Source: JANMCE01 sp031410595
GTDB taxonomy: Bacteria; Actinomycetota; Acidimicrobiia; Acidimicrobiales; Ilumatobacteraceae
Assembly (NCBI GenBank): GCA_031410595.1
Contig: JANNZM010000153.1
Coordinates: forward strand, 15,400 to 79,399
DNA: 64,000 nucleotides
Direction: 5' to 3'
The notes beneath the pieces were generated by a model, which was not told the DNA's origin, made no database searches, and was given only the letters and a program-made list of their open reading frames with translations. A program made the translations under genes and the position numbers. Of this stretch, positions 1-8,029 are shown one piece after another. Position 1 is the stretch's first letter; each line of letters begins with the position of its first letter.

Positions 1-135
1 GATGGCCGCAATGGTGGTCGTAGCGTAACCACGCTCAAGAAAGAGCTCGCGTGCTGCGTCGATCACCGCTCGCCGTGCGAGCCGCGTTCGGGCTTGTTCT
101 CTTCCCGGCGAATTGCTGTTGACTCCACCAGTCAC
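1..135 (-). CDS. TetR-family transcriptional regulator, N-terminal part
   Basis: The window edge cuts this gene; 45 codons are visible, reading leftward from a GTG at 135. The peptide contains RRAVIDAARELFLERGYAT, the typical first helix and turn of a TetR DNA-binding domain. No ligand-binding domain is visible, so the effector cannot be guessed. It is divergent from the DUF1059 gene at 196 and has a perfect short inverted repeat at 140-150 just upstream of its start, which would fit autoregulation and control of the 196-837 genes. The start is uncertain because no strong ribosome site precedes the GTG. Confidence 0.75.
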   Translation of the reverse strand, partial: MTGGVNSNSPGREQARTRLARRAVIDAARELFLERGYATTTIAAI

Positions 136-139
136 AAAA

Positions 140-150
140 TGATAGTATCA
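140..150. promoter_or_regulatory. Inverted repeat TGATA-G-TATCA, candidate TetR operator
   Basis: Perfect 5+5 bp inverted repeat with a one-base centre, in the 60-bp gap between the divergent TetR gene and the DUF1059 gene. It lies where a -10 element for either direction could sit. Its position is what an autoregulating TetR repressor site would show, but the arms are short, so this is an inference. Confidence 0.4.
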
Positions 151-195
151 CTCTCAATTCGAGCGTCAAGTTCGTCGCTCGCCTAGGAGATCAAC

Positions 196-432
196 ATGAA
201 GACCATGACGTGTCAGCAAATCGGTGGACCGTGCGACTTTGCGCACACCGGAGCAACGGCCGACGACGTGATCAAGGCTCAGGACCGCCACTTGAAGGAC
301 GCCGTCTCGGCGGGCGGCGCGGCGCACGAGAACGCGCTCAAGGCCATGAAGGGCCGGTGGTGGCACCCGATGGCCTCGATGGGCTGGTACAAAAAGGTCA
401 AGAGCACCTTTGCCGCTCTTCCCGAGAACTGA
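196..432 (+). CDS. DUF1059 domain protein
   Basis: A 78-residue protein matching the whole of the small DUF1059 family: an N-terminal MKTMTCQQIGGPCDFAH with the two conserved Cys, then DDVIKAQDRHLKDAV and the C-terminal KGRWWHPMASMGWYKK. The biochemical role of this family is not known. AGGAG six bases before the ATG supports the start. The gene is probably co-transcribed with the DUF1801 gene 24 bases downstream, and the pair is divergent from the TetR gene at 1-135. The length is normal for the family. Confidence 0.88.
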   Translation: MKTMTCQQIGGPCDFAHTGATADDVIKAQDRHLKDAVSAGGAAHENALKAMKGRWWHPMASMGWYKKVKSTFAALPEN

Positions 433-456
433 ACGCCTCACAAGGCGAGATCTGCC

Positions 457-837
457 ATGCCCATGCCGAAGCGAGCAAGTGTCGACGACTACTTTGCACA
501 CGTGGCCGACGTCCAGCAGCCACACCTCCAAGCACTCCGGAAGCTGAGTCTGGCTGCCGATGCCAAGGCGCGCGAGGAACTCAAGTGGAACCTCCCAGTC
601 TACGTCCGCGGCGAGAACACCAACCTGTGGATGCTCCAAAACTTCAAGCAGCACTGCTCCCTTCGGTTCACTCCGAAGTTCTTTGCCACCCAGAAGGAGG
701 CCGTTGAGGACGAGGGCTTCGAAGCCGGCGCGGGCTTCATCAAATTGCCCTACACACGAGCACTTCCGACCAAACTCCTGAAATCGTTGATGAAGGCACG
801 AGTCTGCGACTACGAAGCATCCGAGAGCGACGCCTAA
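457..837 (+). CDS. DUF1801 (YdhG-like) domain protein
   Basis: A 126-residue protein with the DUF1801 layout: SVDDYFAHV at the N terminus, LRKLSLAADAKAREELKW in the first helix pair, then the beta-rich NLPVYVRGEN and HCSLRFTPKFF segments. The fold is that of YdhG/frataxin-like small proteins, sometimes called iron chaperones, but direct evidence for a function is thin in the family. It follows the DUF1059 gene on the same strand and probably shares its promoter. The ATG at 457 is followed by a second in-frame ATG at 463; either could be used. Confidence 0.8.
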   Translation: MPMPKRASVDDYFAHVADVQQPHLQALRKLSLAADAKAREELKWNLPVYVRGENTNLWMLQNFKQHCSLRFTPKFFATQKEAVEDEGFEAGAGFIKLPYTRALPTKLLKSLMKARVCDYEASESDA

Positions 838-889
838 AACCCCTCGACCAGCAGCACGGTGGCGACGACCAGCAAGCCTCGCCGTCGTG

Positions 890-1609
890 CTACGGGACTG
901 CACCGTGTCCCTGCCGGTTGCGACGGCGCCGACTCCACCGACTATGTGCCTGTGGCTCGATGAAACACGCGAGTTCACGCTTGACGTCGGCCAACGAAAT
1001 GCCCATGCCTTCAAGCAGTTTCCGGGTTCGGGAACCAACTTCGCTGGCGAGAACGAAAAAGAGGTGCTCGGTACCGACGAGGGTGCCGCCATGCTCCCGG
1101 CAGAGACCGATCGCACAGTCGATCGCGTCCCTTGCCTCCTCAGAAAGAGGAGGACGCGTCGTGCCGGGCTCACCGATGGATCCCTGCGTAGTTGACACGG
1201 CCGAACGCAGGCGATCGTCAGTCACCCCGAGGTGCTCCATCGCCACCGACGCAACTCCTTCACGAAGCAGACCGAGCAGGAGATGAAGACTCGACACCTC
1301 GCTGCTCCCGTCCAGCTTCGCCTCCTCGGCCGCTTGGTCGAGACATCGCTGAAGGCGAGATCGCATTGGAAAGCCGAAGGCGCTCCCGAAACGTTTCCGT
1401 ACCGCCTGCTTGGTCACGCCGAGCGAGGTACCGATCTCGGTCCACGAGTGGCCGGCCCGTCGCGCTTCATCAACGAAGTACCCGACCAGATCATCGGCTT
1501 CGGCCCGCAGCTCTTCACTGATAGCTACCGCCGCGCGCACGCACCCCAACGCCTCGGTCGGTGAGCTGGCGCTGTTACGAACACTCTCCACGAGACGTTC
1601 CGAAACCAT
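890..1609 (-). CDS. HTH and Clp N-terminal-repeat regulator-like protein
   Basis: A 239-residue cytoplasmic protein. Residues about 55-75 (SWTEIGTSLGVTKQAVRKRF) form a helix-turn-helix of the sigma-region-4/Trp-repressor type. Residues about 88-140 and 155-215 look like the two halves of a ClpA/ClpC N-terminal repeat (HLLLGLLREG and GTEHLFFVLASE). There is no AAA ATPase module, so this is not a chaperone; proteins of this layout are common in actinobacteria and are usually annotated as Clp N-domain or DNA-binding proteins. The start is strongly supported by a promoter that places transcription on the A of this ATG, with a perfect palindrome over the -10. Autorepression is the likely reading. 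Confidence 0.75.
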   Translation of the reverse strand: MVSERLVESVRNSASSPTEALGCVRAAVAISEELRAEADDLVGYFVDEARRAGHSWTEIGTSLGVTKQAVRKRFGSAFGFPMRSRLQRCLDQAAEEAKLDGSSEVSSLHLLLGLLREGVASVAMEHLGVTDDRLRSAVSTTQGSIGEPGTTRPPLSEEARDAIDCAIGLCREHGGTLVGTEHLFFVLASEVGSRTRKLLEGMGISLADVKRELACFIEPQAHSRWSRRRRNRQGHGAVP

Positions 1610-1612
1610 ACC

Positions 1613-1645
1613 GACAACCCTAGGTTGTCACCAAGGTAGAGTCAA
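1613..1645 (-). promoter_or_regulatory. Leaderless promoter with palindromic operator for the Clp_N/HTH gene
   Basis: Read on the minus strand: -35 TTGACT (1640-1645), exactly 17 bases, -10 TAGGGT (1617-1622), then seven bases to the ATG at 1609, so transcription would begin at or next to the start codon. A perfect 7+3+7 inverted repeat (GACAACC-CTA-GGTTGTC, 1613-1629 on the plus strand) covers the -10. This is a classic arrangement for a self-repressing gene. Confidence 0.6.
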
Positions 1646-1732
1646 CGAAGTCATTGCTGCCGCCAGAACGCTTTGAACCGTGATCGTCAGCGGGTTTGTC
1701 GGCCCCGCAAGCGAATTCGACCCCAGGGGCAG

Positions 1733-2431
1733 TCACGTCTCGGGCGCGCCGGCCGCCTCACCCGAGTGGCCCGGGGTGATGAGGCCGGTTTCGTACGCAA
1801 CCACGACGAGTTGGGCGCGGTCTCTTGCGGAGAACTTCGTGAGGAGGTGACTGACGTGGGTTTTGGCGGTGGCGTGACTCATGAACAGTTCGTCGGCCAG
1901 CTCCGCGTTCGACTGGCCCTTGGCCACGGCGACCAGCACTTCGCGTTCGCGGGCGGTAAGCAGATCCAGTCGCGGGTCGCTGGTCTGCGCCACCGGGCGT
2001 CGAACGAAGTCTTCGATGAGCCGCCGGGTGATGCTTGGGGCAAGGAGCGCTTCTCCGGCCGCAACCACACGAACCGCGGCGAGCAGTTCGGGCGGCAGGG
2101 TGTCTTTGAGGAGGAACCCGGAGGCGCCGGCGCGGAGTGCTTCGTGCACGTAGGCGTCGAGGTCAAAGGTGGTGAGCACAAGGATTCGGACGGCGGCGAG
2201 AGCGGGATCGGCGCTGATGACCCGTGTCGCTTCCAGCCCGTCCATTTCAGGCATGCGTATGTCCATGAGGATCACGTCGGGCCGTTTGGCTTTGGCGATC
2301 TTGACGGCTTCGTACCCGTTGGCGGCTTCACCGACAACCTCGATACCGATCTCGGATCGGAGTAGTGCGAGAAAGCCGCTCCGGACGAGGGCCTGGTCGT
2401 CAGCGACGACGACTCGGATCAGGTCTTTCAT
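1733..2431 (-). CDS. NarL/LuxR-family response regulator
   Basis: A 232-residue response regulator. The receiver domain spans about 5-120, with acidic pocket DD at 11-12, phosphoacceptor Asp57 in VILMDIRMPEMDG, and the switch lysine in LLKD. A LuxR-type helix-turn-helix lies at about 158-205 (LTAREREVL...NAELADELFMSHATAKTHV). It receives phosphate from the sensor kinase encoded immediately upstream; the two genes share an ATGA stop/start overlap at 2428-2431. The likely target is the divergent ABC transporter at 4646-7934, an inference from layout only. Confidence 0.93.
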   Translation of the reverse strand: MKDLIRVVVADDQALVRSGFLALLRSEIGIEVVGEAANGYEAVKIAKAKRPDVILMDIRMPEMDGLEATRVISADPALAAVRILVLTTFDLDAYVHEALRAGASGFLLKDTLPPELLAAVRVVAAGEALLAPSITRRLIEDFVRRPVAQTSDPRLDLLTAREREVLVAVAKGQSNAELADELFMSHATAKTHVSHLLTKFSARDRAQLVVVAYETGLITPGHSGEAAGAPET

Positions 2432-4515
2432 GGTGTGTCGCCAATCGTGAAAAGGGCCGGTGCGACGGGCCGGTAGTTGGCCGGTTCGGCCTCGGCGCGG
2501 ATGCGTTTGAGCAGGCGCCGCAGATCGTTGAGCGCGTCGCGGCTTATCGTCGAGATGGCTTCGAGCGAGTTGCGTGCTGCTGCGGGGTCCCTGCTGACGA
2601 GTTGTGATCCGGTTCCGGCGTGCCCAGCGATGGTGCGGATCGAACGGGTGATGACGGTGCTGAGTTCGTCCGCTATCTGCAGCCGTTCGGTGGTGACGTC
2701 GAGTAGTGCGCGTCGCGCCGTCGCCTCCGCGTTGCCCTCCCGTTCGGCGAGGTCGGTGTGGAGTCGTTCACGGTCGCGTCGTGCGACGTAGCCAGCGATG
2801 GCGGCGGCGGTAAACAGAAAACCGATCCATGTTGCGCCGGTCGCGGTCAGGTCGGGCGGCTTCGTCCAAGCGACGATCACCATGCCGACCAACGACCCGA
2901 TACCGCCAGCGACGAGCCGTCGGGTGCTTGCGTAGCTGCCGACCGAGTAGAGGGCAATCCACAGGATGAAGATTGCGCCCCCCAATTGGTAACCGCCGAG
3001 CGCGAGGGCGATCGAAAGCAGCCAAGTAGCCGCCAGGGTCAGGGTCGGGTATCGGCGTCGGGCCGCAAGGGCAATGCCGCACCCGATGCGCAGGAGCCAC
3101 GCCCGCCAGTCGGTGGGTGTGAGTTGAGGACCACTCCCAGGTGGGTTGGATTTGAAGATTTCGAGCGCTGTGAGCACGGCCATGAGTACGGCCAGCAGCA
3201 GGTCCCACTGCCACACGTGCAGCCGAAACCGACTCGACCGAGGGACCGGCGGTGCGGCCGAGCCGGTCGTCGGTCCTGTCGGGGTGTGGACCGGTACCGA
3301 CATGGCGGACGGATGCAGTGTGGCGTGGACCCGGAAGCCACCACCGGGACGCGGTCCAGCATGGACATCGCCGGCATACATCTGGGCTCTTTCGCTCATC
3401 CCGATGAGCCCATTGCCACCGACGCGGGTCGATGGGTCGAGGGTTGAGGTGGTGCCGCGGCCATCGTCGTCGATGAGCAGGTCGACGACGTCATCAGTCA
3501 CCTGCACCGTCACGGTCGCCCCGGCCCGGCCGGCGTGTCGGACCACGTTGGTCAAAGCCTCCTGCACGATCCGGTACGCCGCCAGCGACGCCCCGCCGGA
3601 CACCCGCTCCAGGTCGCCGTTCACCGTGACGTCCACCGGAACGCCAGCCGCGCAAATCTGTGCGGTGAGGCCGGTGAGATCGTTGAGCGACGGAGCAGAC
3701 GAGTCAATGGGCGCAGTGCCGTCACGCAGGATCGAGACGAGGCGGGCGAGCTCGCTGGTCGCGGTTGCGCTGGTCGTCCTGATGGCGTCGAGGGCCCGTT
3801 CCGCCTCGGCCGGTTGGCGGTCGATCAGATGGACCCCGATCCCGGCCTGAACGGCGATCACACTCAATGAGTGCGCGACGACATCGTGGAGTTCCTGCGC
3901 CATCCGCAGCCGTTCGGCTGCGGCGGCCAGATCGGCAGTCTCTACCGCCGCGGCGGCTCGTTCGATCGCCGCCTCGACCTGACGTTGCTGGCGAACCCGG
4001 GACCGTCGACGCATCCGACCGAGCGCAAACCCCGTCGCGAAGAACGTCGGACCGGCGATCGGGGCGACGTTGATGATCGTTTTCTCAAATAACGCCAAGG
4101 CGACGTACAGGGCACCGAGCATCGCGACGCCTCGCCAAGCCAGACGCAGCCGCAGATGGGCGGCAACGCTGTACAAGCCGATCACCAATGCGAAAAACGC
4201 AATGCTGTCGCGATGCTTGCCGAGTTCCAACGGGAGCATCAGCGCAAGCCCGAACGCGAGTGACCACAACGGCCATCGACGCCGCCCGACAAGACCGGCG
4301 CAGATCGCAATAGTTGCCGACCAGCTCCACCAAGTGTCGGCGTAGAAGCGGAACGCGTCGAAATCCTGGACGTCGATCCGGCTCACCAATGCCACGATCG
4401 CCGCGCCGACCATCGCGGCGGCTAGGGCGTAGTCCCACCCGTGCGCGCGCACGTCACGCCAAAGGACGTGGACGGGTCGCATCCACCGACCGTAACCGTT
4501 CGTGCCGCTGAGCAC
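2428..4515 (-). CDS. NarL-type sensor histidine kinase with a degenerate second kinase half
   Basis: A 695-residue membrane kinase, nearly twice the usual length. The first half is a complete HisKA_3 kinase: about six hydrophobic segments (residues 27-165), an H-box with His210 in QELHDVVAHS, an N-box around 317-328 and DDDGRG at 349-354. After a Pro/Thr-rich linker (about 405-430) a second set of membrane segments begins (436-455, 475-580), followed by an H-box-like helix at 610-670 in which the histidine position reads ADELSTVITRS (Ser619), and no ATPase domain follows. The second half therefore cannot autophosphorylate and may act in dimerisation or sensing. The gene is translationally coupled to the response regulator. 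Confidence 0.88.
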   Translation of the reverse strand: MLSGTNGYGRWMRPVHVLWRDVRAHGWDYALAAAMVGAAIVALVSRIDVQDFDAFRFYADTWWSWSATIAICAGLVGRRRWPLWSLAFGLALMLPLELGKHRDSIAFFALVIGLYSVAAHLRLRLAWRGVAMLGALYVALALFEKTIINVAPIAGPTFFATGFALGRMRRRSRVRQQRQVEAAIERAAAAVETADLAAAAERLRMAQELHDVVAHSLSVIAVQAGIGVHLIDRQPAEAERALDAIRTTSATATSELARLVSILRDGTAPIDSSAPSLNDLTGLTAQICAAGVPVDVTVNGDLERVSGGASLAAYRIVQEALTNVVRHAGRAGATVTVQVTDDVVDLLIDDDGRGTTSTLDPSTRVGGNGLIGMSERAQMYAGDVHAGPRPGGGFRVHATLHPSAMSVPVHTPTGPTTGSAAPPVPRSSRFRLHVWQWDLLLAVLMAVLTALEIFKSNPPGSGPQLTPTDWRAWLLRIGCGIALAARRRYPTLTLAATWLLSIALALGGYQLGGAIFILWIALYSVGSYASTRRLVAGGIGSLVGMVIVAWTKPPDLTATGATWIGFLFTAAAIAGYVARRDRERLHTDLAEREGNAEATARRALLDVTTERLQIADELSTVITRSIRTIAGHAGTGSQLVSRDPAAARNSLEAISTISRDALNDLRRLLKRIRAEAEPANYRPVAPALFTIGDTP

Positions 4516-4645
4516 ATCGGCCTACAGGATGAGATCGCCCTGCACCTCCAGAGCGACCCCCGCCAGCGGAACCTCATCTACCGGCCGCCCGACACCATCG
4601 CCGGCCCGATGCCATTGCTCGCGCACAAGGCGCATGGTGGTCACC

Positions 4646-5419
4646 ATGACCACTACCGCAACACTCACACCACCAGCCCTGCCCACCACTGGCCGCCCTG
4701 TCGTCGCGGTCGCAACCGACGCAACCAAGACCTACGGAACCCATGATGCCGTCGTGCACGCCCTCGACGGCGTCAGCGTCGGCTTCGAAGCGGGTCGGTT
4801 CACCGCCATGATGGGTCCATCCGGTTCCGGGAAATCCACGCTGCTTCACTGCCTTGCCGGGCTCGACACCCTCACATCTGGTTCGATACGCATCGGCGAT
4901 ATCGACCTCGGCACCCTGCGCGACAGGGAACTCACTCTGCTGCGACGAGATCGCATTGGGTTCGTGTTCCAATCGTTCAACCTCATCCCAACATTGAATG
5001 CGCTCGAGAACATGACGCTGCCGATGTCGCTGGCGGGTCGCAAACCCGATCGGGCCTGGCTCGACCACGTGGTTGACACCGTTGGACTCCGAACGCGCCT
5101 CACCCACCGGCCGTCAGAGCTGTCCGGTGGTCAGCAGCAACGTGTCGCCGTCGCACGAGCGCTCGCGTCGCGTCCAGAGATCATTTTCGCCGACGAACCG
5201 ACCGGGAACCTCGACTCGCGGGCCGGTGCCGAGATACTCACGTTTCTGCGAAACGCCGCGAGAGAACTCGACCAGACCGTCGTCATGGTCACCCACGACC
5301 CGACCGCGGCAGCGTATGCAGATCGGGCCGTGTTCCTCGCCGACGGCCACATCGTCGGCGACCTCGCCGACCCCACCGCCATCACCGTCCTCGACCACCT
5401 CAAGAACACCGGAAGCTGA
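4646..5419 (+). CDS. MacB/LolD-type ABC transporter ATP-binding protein
   Basis: Cytoplasmic ATPase of an FtsX-type ABC system, about 257 residues from the ATG at 4646. Walker A GPSGSGKS is at 57-64, the Q-loop at FVFQSFN, the signature LSGGQQQR near 159-166, and Walker B IIFADEPT at 179-186. The reading frame is open back to 4502, but that upstream peptide has no family similarity; GGTGG five bases before 4646 supports this start (ATG 4634 is an alternative). Its permease begins five bases after the stop. The divergent two-component genes suggest signal-regulated export or envelope-stress function. Confidence 0.9.
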   Translation: MTTTATLTPPALPTTGRPVVAVATDATKTYGTHDAVVHALDGVSVGFEAGRFTAMMGPSGSGKSTLLHCLAGLDTLTSGSIRIGDIDLGTLRDRELTLLRRDRIGFVFQSFNLIPTLNALENMTLPMSLAGRKPDRAWLDHVVDTVGLRTRLTHRPSELSGGQQQRVAVARALASRPEIIFADEPTGNLDSRAGAEILTFLRNAARELDQTVVMVTHDPTAAAYADRAVFLADGHIVGDLADPTAITVLDHLKNTGS

Positions 5420-5424
5420 CCTCC

Positions 5425-7934
5425 ATGATCGCCAAACTCACCATCAAGCAACTCGCCGCCAACAAACTGCGGCTCCTCGCAACCGCATTCGCCGTCATCT
5501 TGGGCGTTGCCTTCCTCGCAGGCACACTCATCCTCACCGACACCATCCAAGGCACCTTCGACAACGTCCTCACCCGAGCCGACGCCGGCACCGACGCGTA
5601 CATCCGTGCGACGAGCCCTGTCGCCCTCGGCTACGGCCAGTCGGGACAACCCCTCGATGCCAACCTGATCACCACCGTCCGCGCCATCGACGGTGTGGAC
5701 CAGGCAACGATCGAAGTCTCCGGCTACGCCCAGATCGTCGACAAGGCGGGCAAGGCGGTCGGTAAGTTCAACCCCGGTGTTCGCGGTATGAACTGGGTGA
5801 CCGTGCCCGCCTTGAATCCCTTCACGATCGGCACTGGCCGCGCCCCCGCCGGACCCTCGAGATCGCCACCGACCAGAAGTACGCCCAAGAAGCCGGCCTC
5901 AACGTCGGCGACACCACGACGCTGCTATCGAGGGGCGCGCCGCGCCCGGTGACACTTGTCGGCACCGTGCGGTTCGGAAACGCCGACCGGCTCGGCGCCT
6001 ACTCGGTCGTGCTGTTCGACGACGTCACCGCGCAGGCAGTGCTCAACGCCCCCGGCCAGATCGACGCCATCGCCGTTACCGCTCGCGCTGATGTCGCACC
6101 CGATGCCCTCGTGGCCCGACTGGCTCCCGTCGTGGGCGCACGGAATCAGGTCATCACCGGAGCAACGCTTACCAAAGAGCATCAGGACCGCCTTCACAAA
6201 GACATCAGCCAATTCGGCACGTTCCTCACGATCTTCGCGCTCATCGCTGTGTTCGTTGGAGCGTTCATCATTAACAACACGTTCTCGATCATCGTGTCGC
6301 AACGAACCAAGGAAATGGCCCTGCTCCGCGCCGTCGGGGCCACCGGCCGCCAGGTGCGCTCGGCCGTCCTGGCCGAAGCCGCCGTCACCGGCGTCGTTGC
6401 GTCAGCGATCGGGTTGATGGCAGGGATCGGGTTGGCCGACGGCATCAAAGCCCTCATGGCTGCCCTGGGTGTGAAGATCCCGATCGGCACCCCGATCATC
6501 ACCCCTGCCACCGTCACGGTCTCGATGATCGTCGGTGTGGTCATCACGATTGCGTCGGCCATCCTGCCGGCCCGACGGGCTTCCAAGGTGCCGCCCATCG
6601 CCGCGTTGCGTGACATCGCCCAGGACCGCTCCGCCGTATCGAAGCGACGGATCATCATCGGCACAACTTCGACGATCGTTGCGATTGCAACATTGCTGAT
6701 CGGGCTCAACGCCGCCAACGCCAAACTCGTCGGACTCGGAGCGCTCGGACTGTTTCTCGCCGTGTCGATCCTCGGCCCGGTCCTCGCCCGTCCGGTGTCG
6801 ACCTTACTCGGTTCCCCGATCGCCAGGTTGCGTGGCACCGCCGGAGTCATCGCTCAGCAGAACGCGATCCGCAACCCGAAGCGAACCGCACGAACCGCGG
6901 CGTCACTCATGATCGGCGTTGCTCTCGTCACCTTCCTCTCGATCTTCGCCACTTCGGTAAAATCGTCCGGTGCTGGAGCGTTCCGCAACGACTACCACGG
7001 CACGGTCGTCGTCGACTCCGGAGCGACGGACAGCACCGGCGGCCTCAGCCCCGACCTCGCCACCAACCTGGCCGCACAGCCCGGGGTGCGCACCATCTCC
7101 GAGCAGCGCACCGCTGCGGTCGAGATCAACGGCAACCTGGCGTTCCTGAACGCCTACGACACCACCTCCATCGGAACACTGTTCAACCTCGGCCACGTCG
7201 AAGGCGACCTCACCACGCTCGGAGCGGATGGCATTGCGGTGAAAGCAGGCACCGGACTCGACGCCCCACGACTCGGTGACACACGAACGATCACCTTCCT
7301 GACCGGGACCGCGACGTTCACCGTGCGAGCGACCTACGACCACGGCGATGGGTTCTTCGGTGACCGGTTCGTTGACCTCGCCGCATTCGAAACGAACTTG
7401 CCCGCACAACTCGATAGCCGGGTGTTCGTCGATGCCGACAACATCGGCGTGATCGACCAGGCCGCGGCCGGCTATCCGACCGCGAAGGTGCTGACGACCG
7501 AAGGGTTCATCACCGAACAGAACGGAGCCATCAACACCATCCTCACCTTGATGTACGCCCTGCTCGGACTGGCCGTACTCATCGCGCTCCTCGGTATCGC
7601 CAACACCCTGGCCCTGTCGATCCACGAACGCAAACGTGAACTCGGCCTGCTCCGAGCCGTTGGCATGAGCCGAGCCCAGGTCCGCTCTTCGGTTCGGTGG
7701 GAATCGGCGATCATCGCCCTGTTCGGCACCGCACTCGGCCTCTCCATCGGAACCTTCCTGGGATGGGCCCTGGTCCACACGCTTGCCGACCAGGGACTCG
7801 AGCACCTCGTCATTCCAACGGGAACACTCACGATCATCACCGCCATCGCCACCATCGCCGGCGTCGGAGCCGCCCTCATGCCGGCCCGTCGAGCCGCCCG
7901 CATCGACATCCTCAGAGCCGTAGCCACCGCCTGA
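5425..7934 (+). pseudogene. FtsX/MacB-like ABC permease, split by a one-base frameshift
   Basis: Two frames together give a full-size FtsX-like permease of about 836 residues: 5425-about 5855 carries the N-terminal TM (LRLLATAFAVILGVAFLAGTLIL) and the start of the extracytoplasmic domain, and the downstream frame continues it from EIATDQKYAQEAGLNVGDTT. The join is at about 5851-5858 (ggaccctcgag); one extra C would restore the frame. The rest holds an FtsX domain with TMs around IFALIAVFVGAF, a second ectodomain, and a C-terminal FtsX domain ending in the MPARRAARIDILRA motif. The downstream piece can start alone at GTG 5949, which shares a GTGA overlap with the stop of the first frame, but would then lack its first TM. 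Either a real lesion or a homopolymer sequencing error. Confidence 0.8.
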
Positions 7935-8029
7935 CCCCGCCCGCTCGAGTCATCGGGATAGGAGCCGTACCTTGTTCGCGACGCGTTACAGTCAAAGCCC
8001 CGTAACGAATTTGCGTTGAGTGGCACAGG

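Noticed and set aside
1673..2365. Long plus-strand open frame of 230 codons
   Set aside because: It lies antisense to the response regulator, whose frame carries clear receiver and LuxR motifs; the opposite-strand peptide has no domain and is a GC-driven shadow.
5840..5952. Programmed -1 ribosomal frameshift in the FtsX permease
   Set aside because: The shift site ggaccctcgag is not a canonical X-XXY-YYZ slippery heptamer and I saw no convincing downstream stem; a lost C is the simpler explanation.
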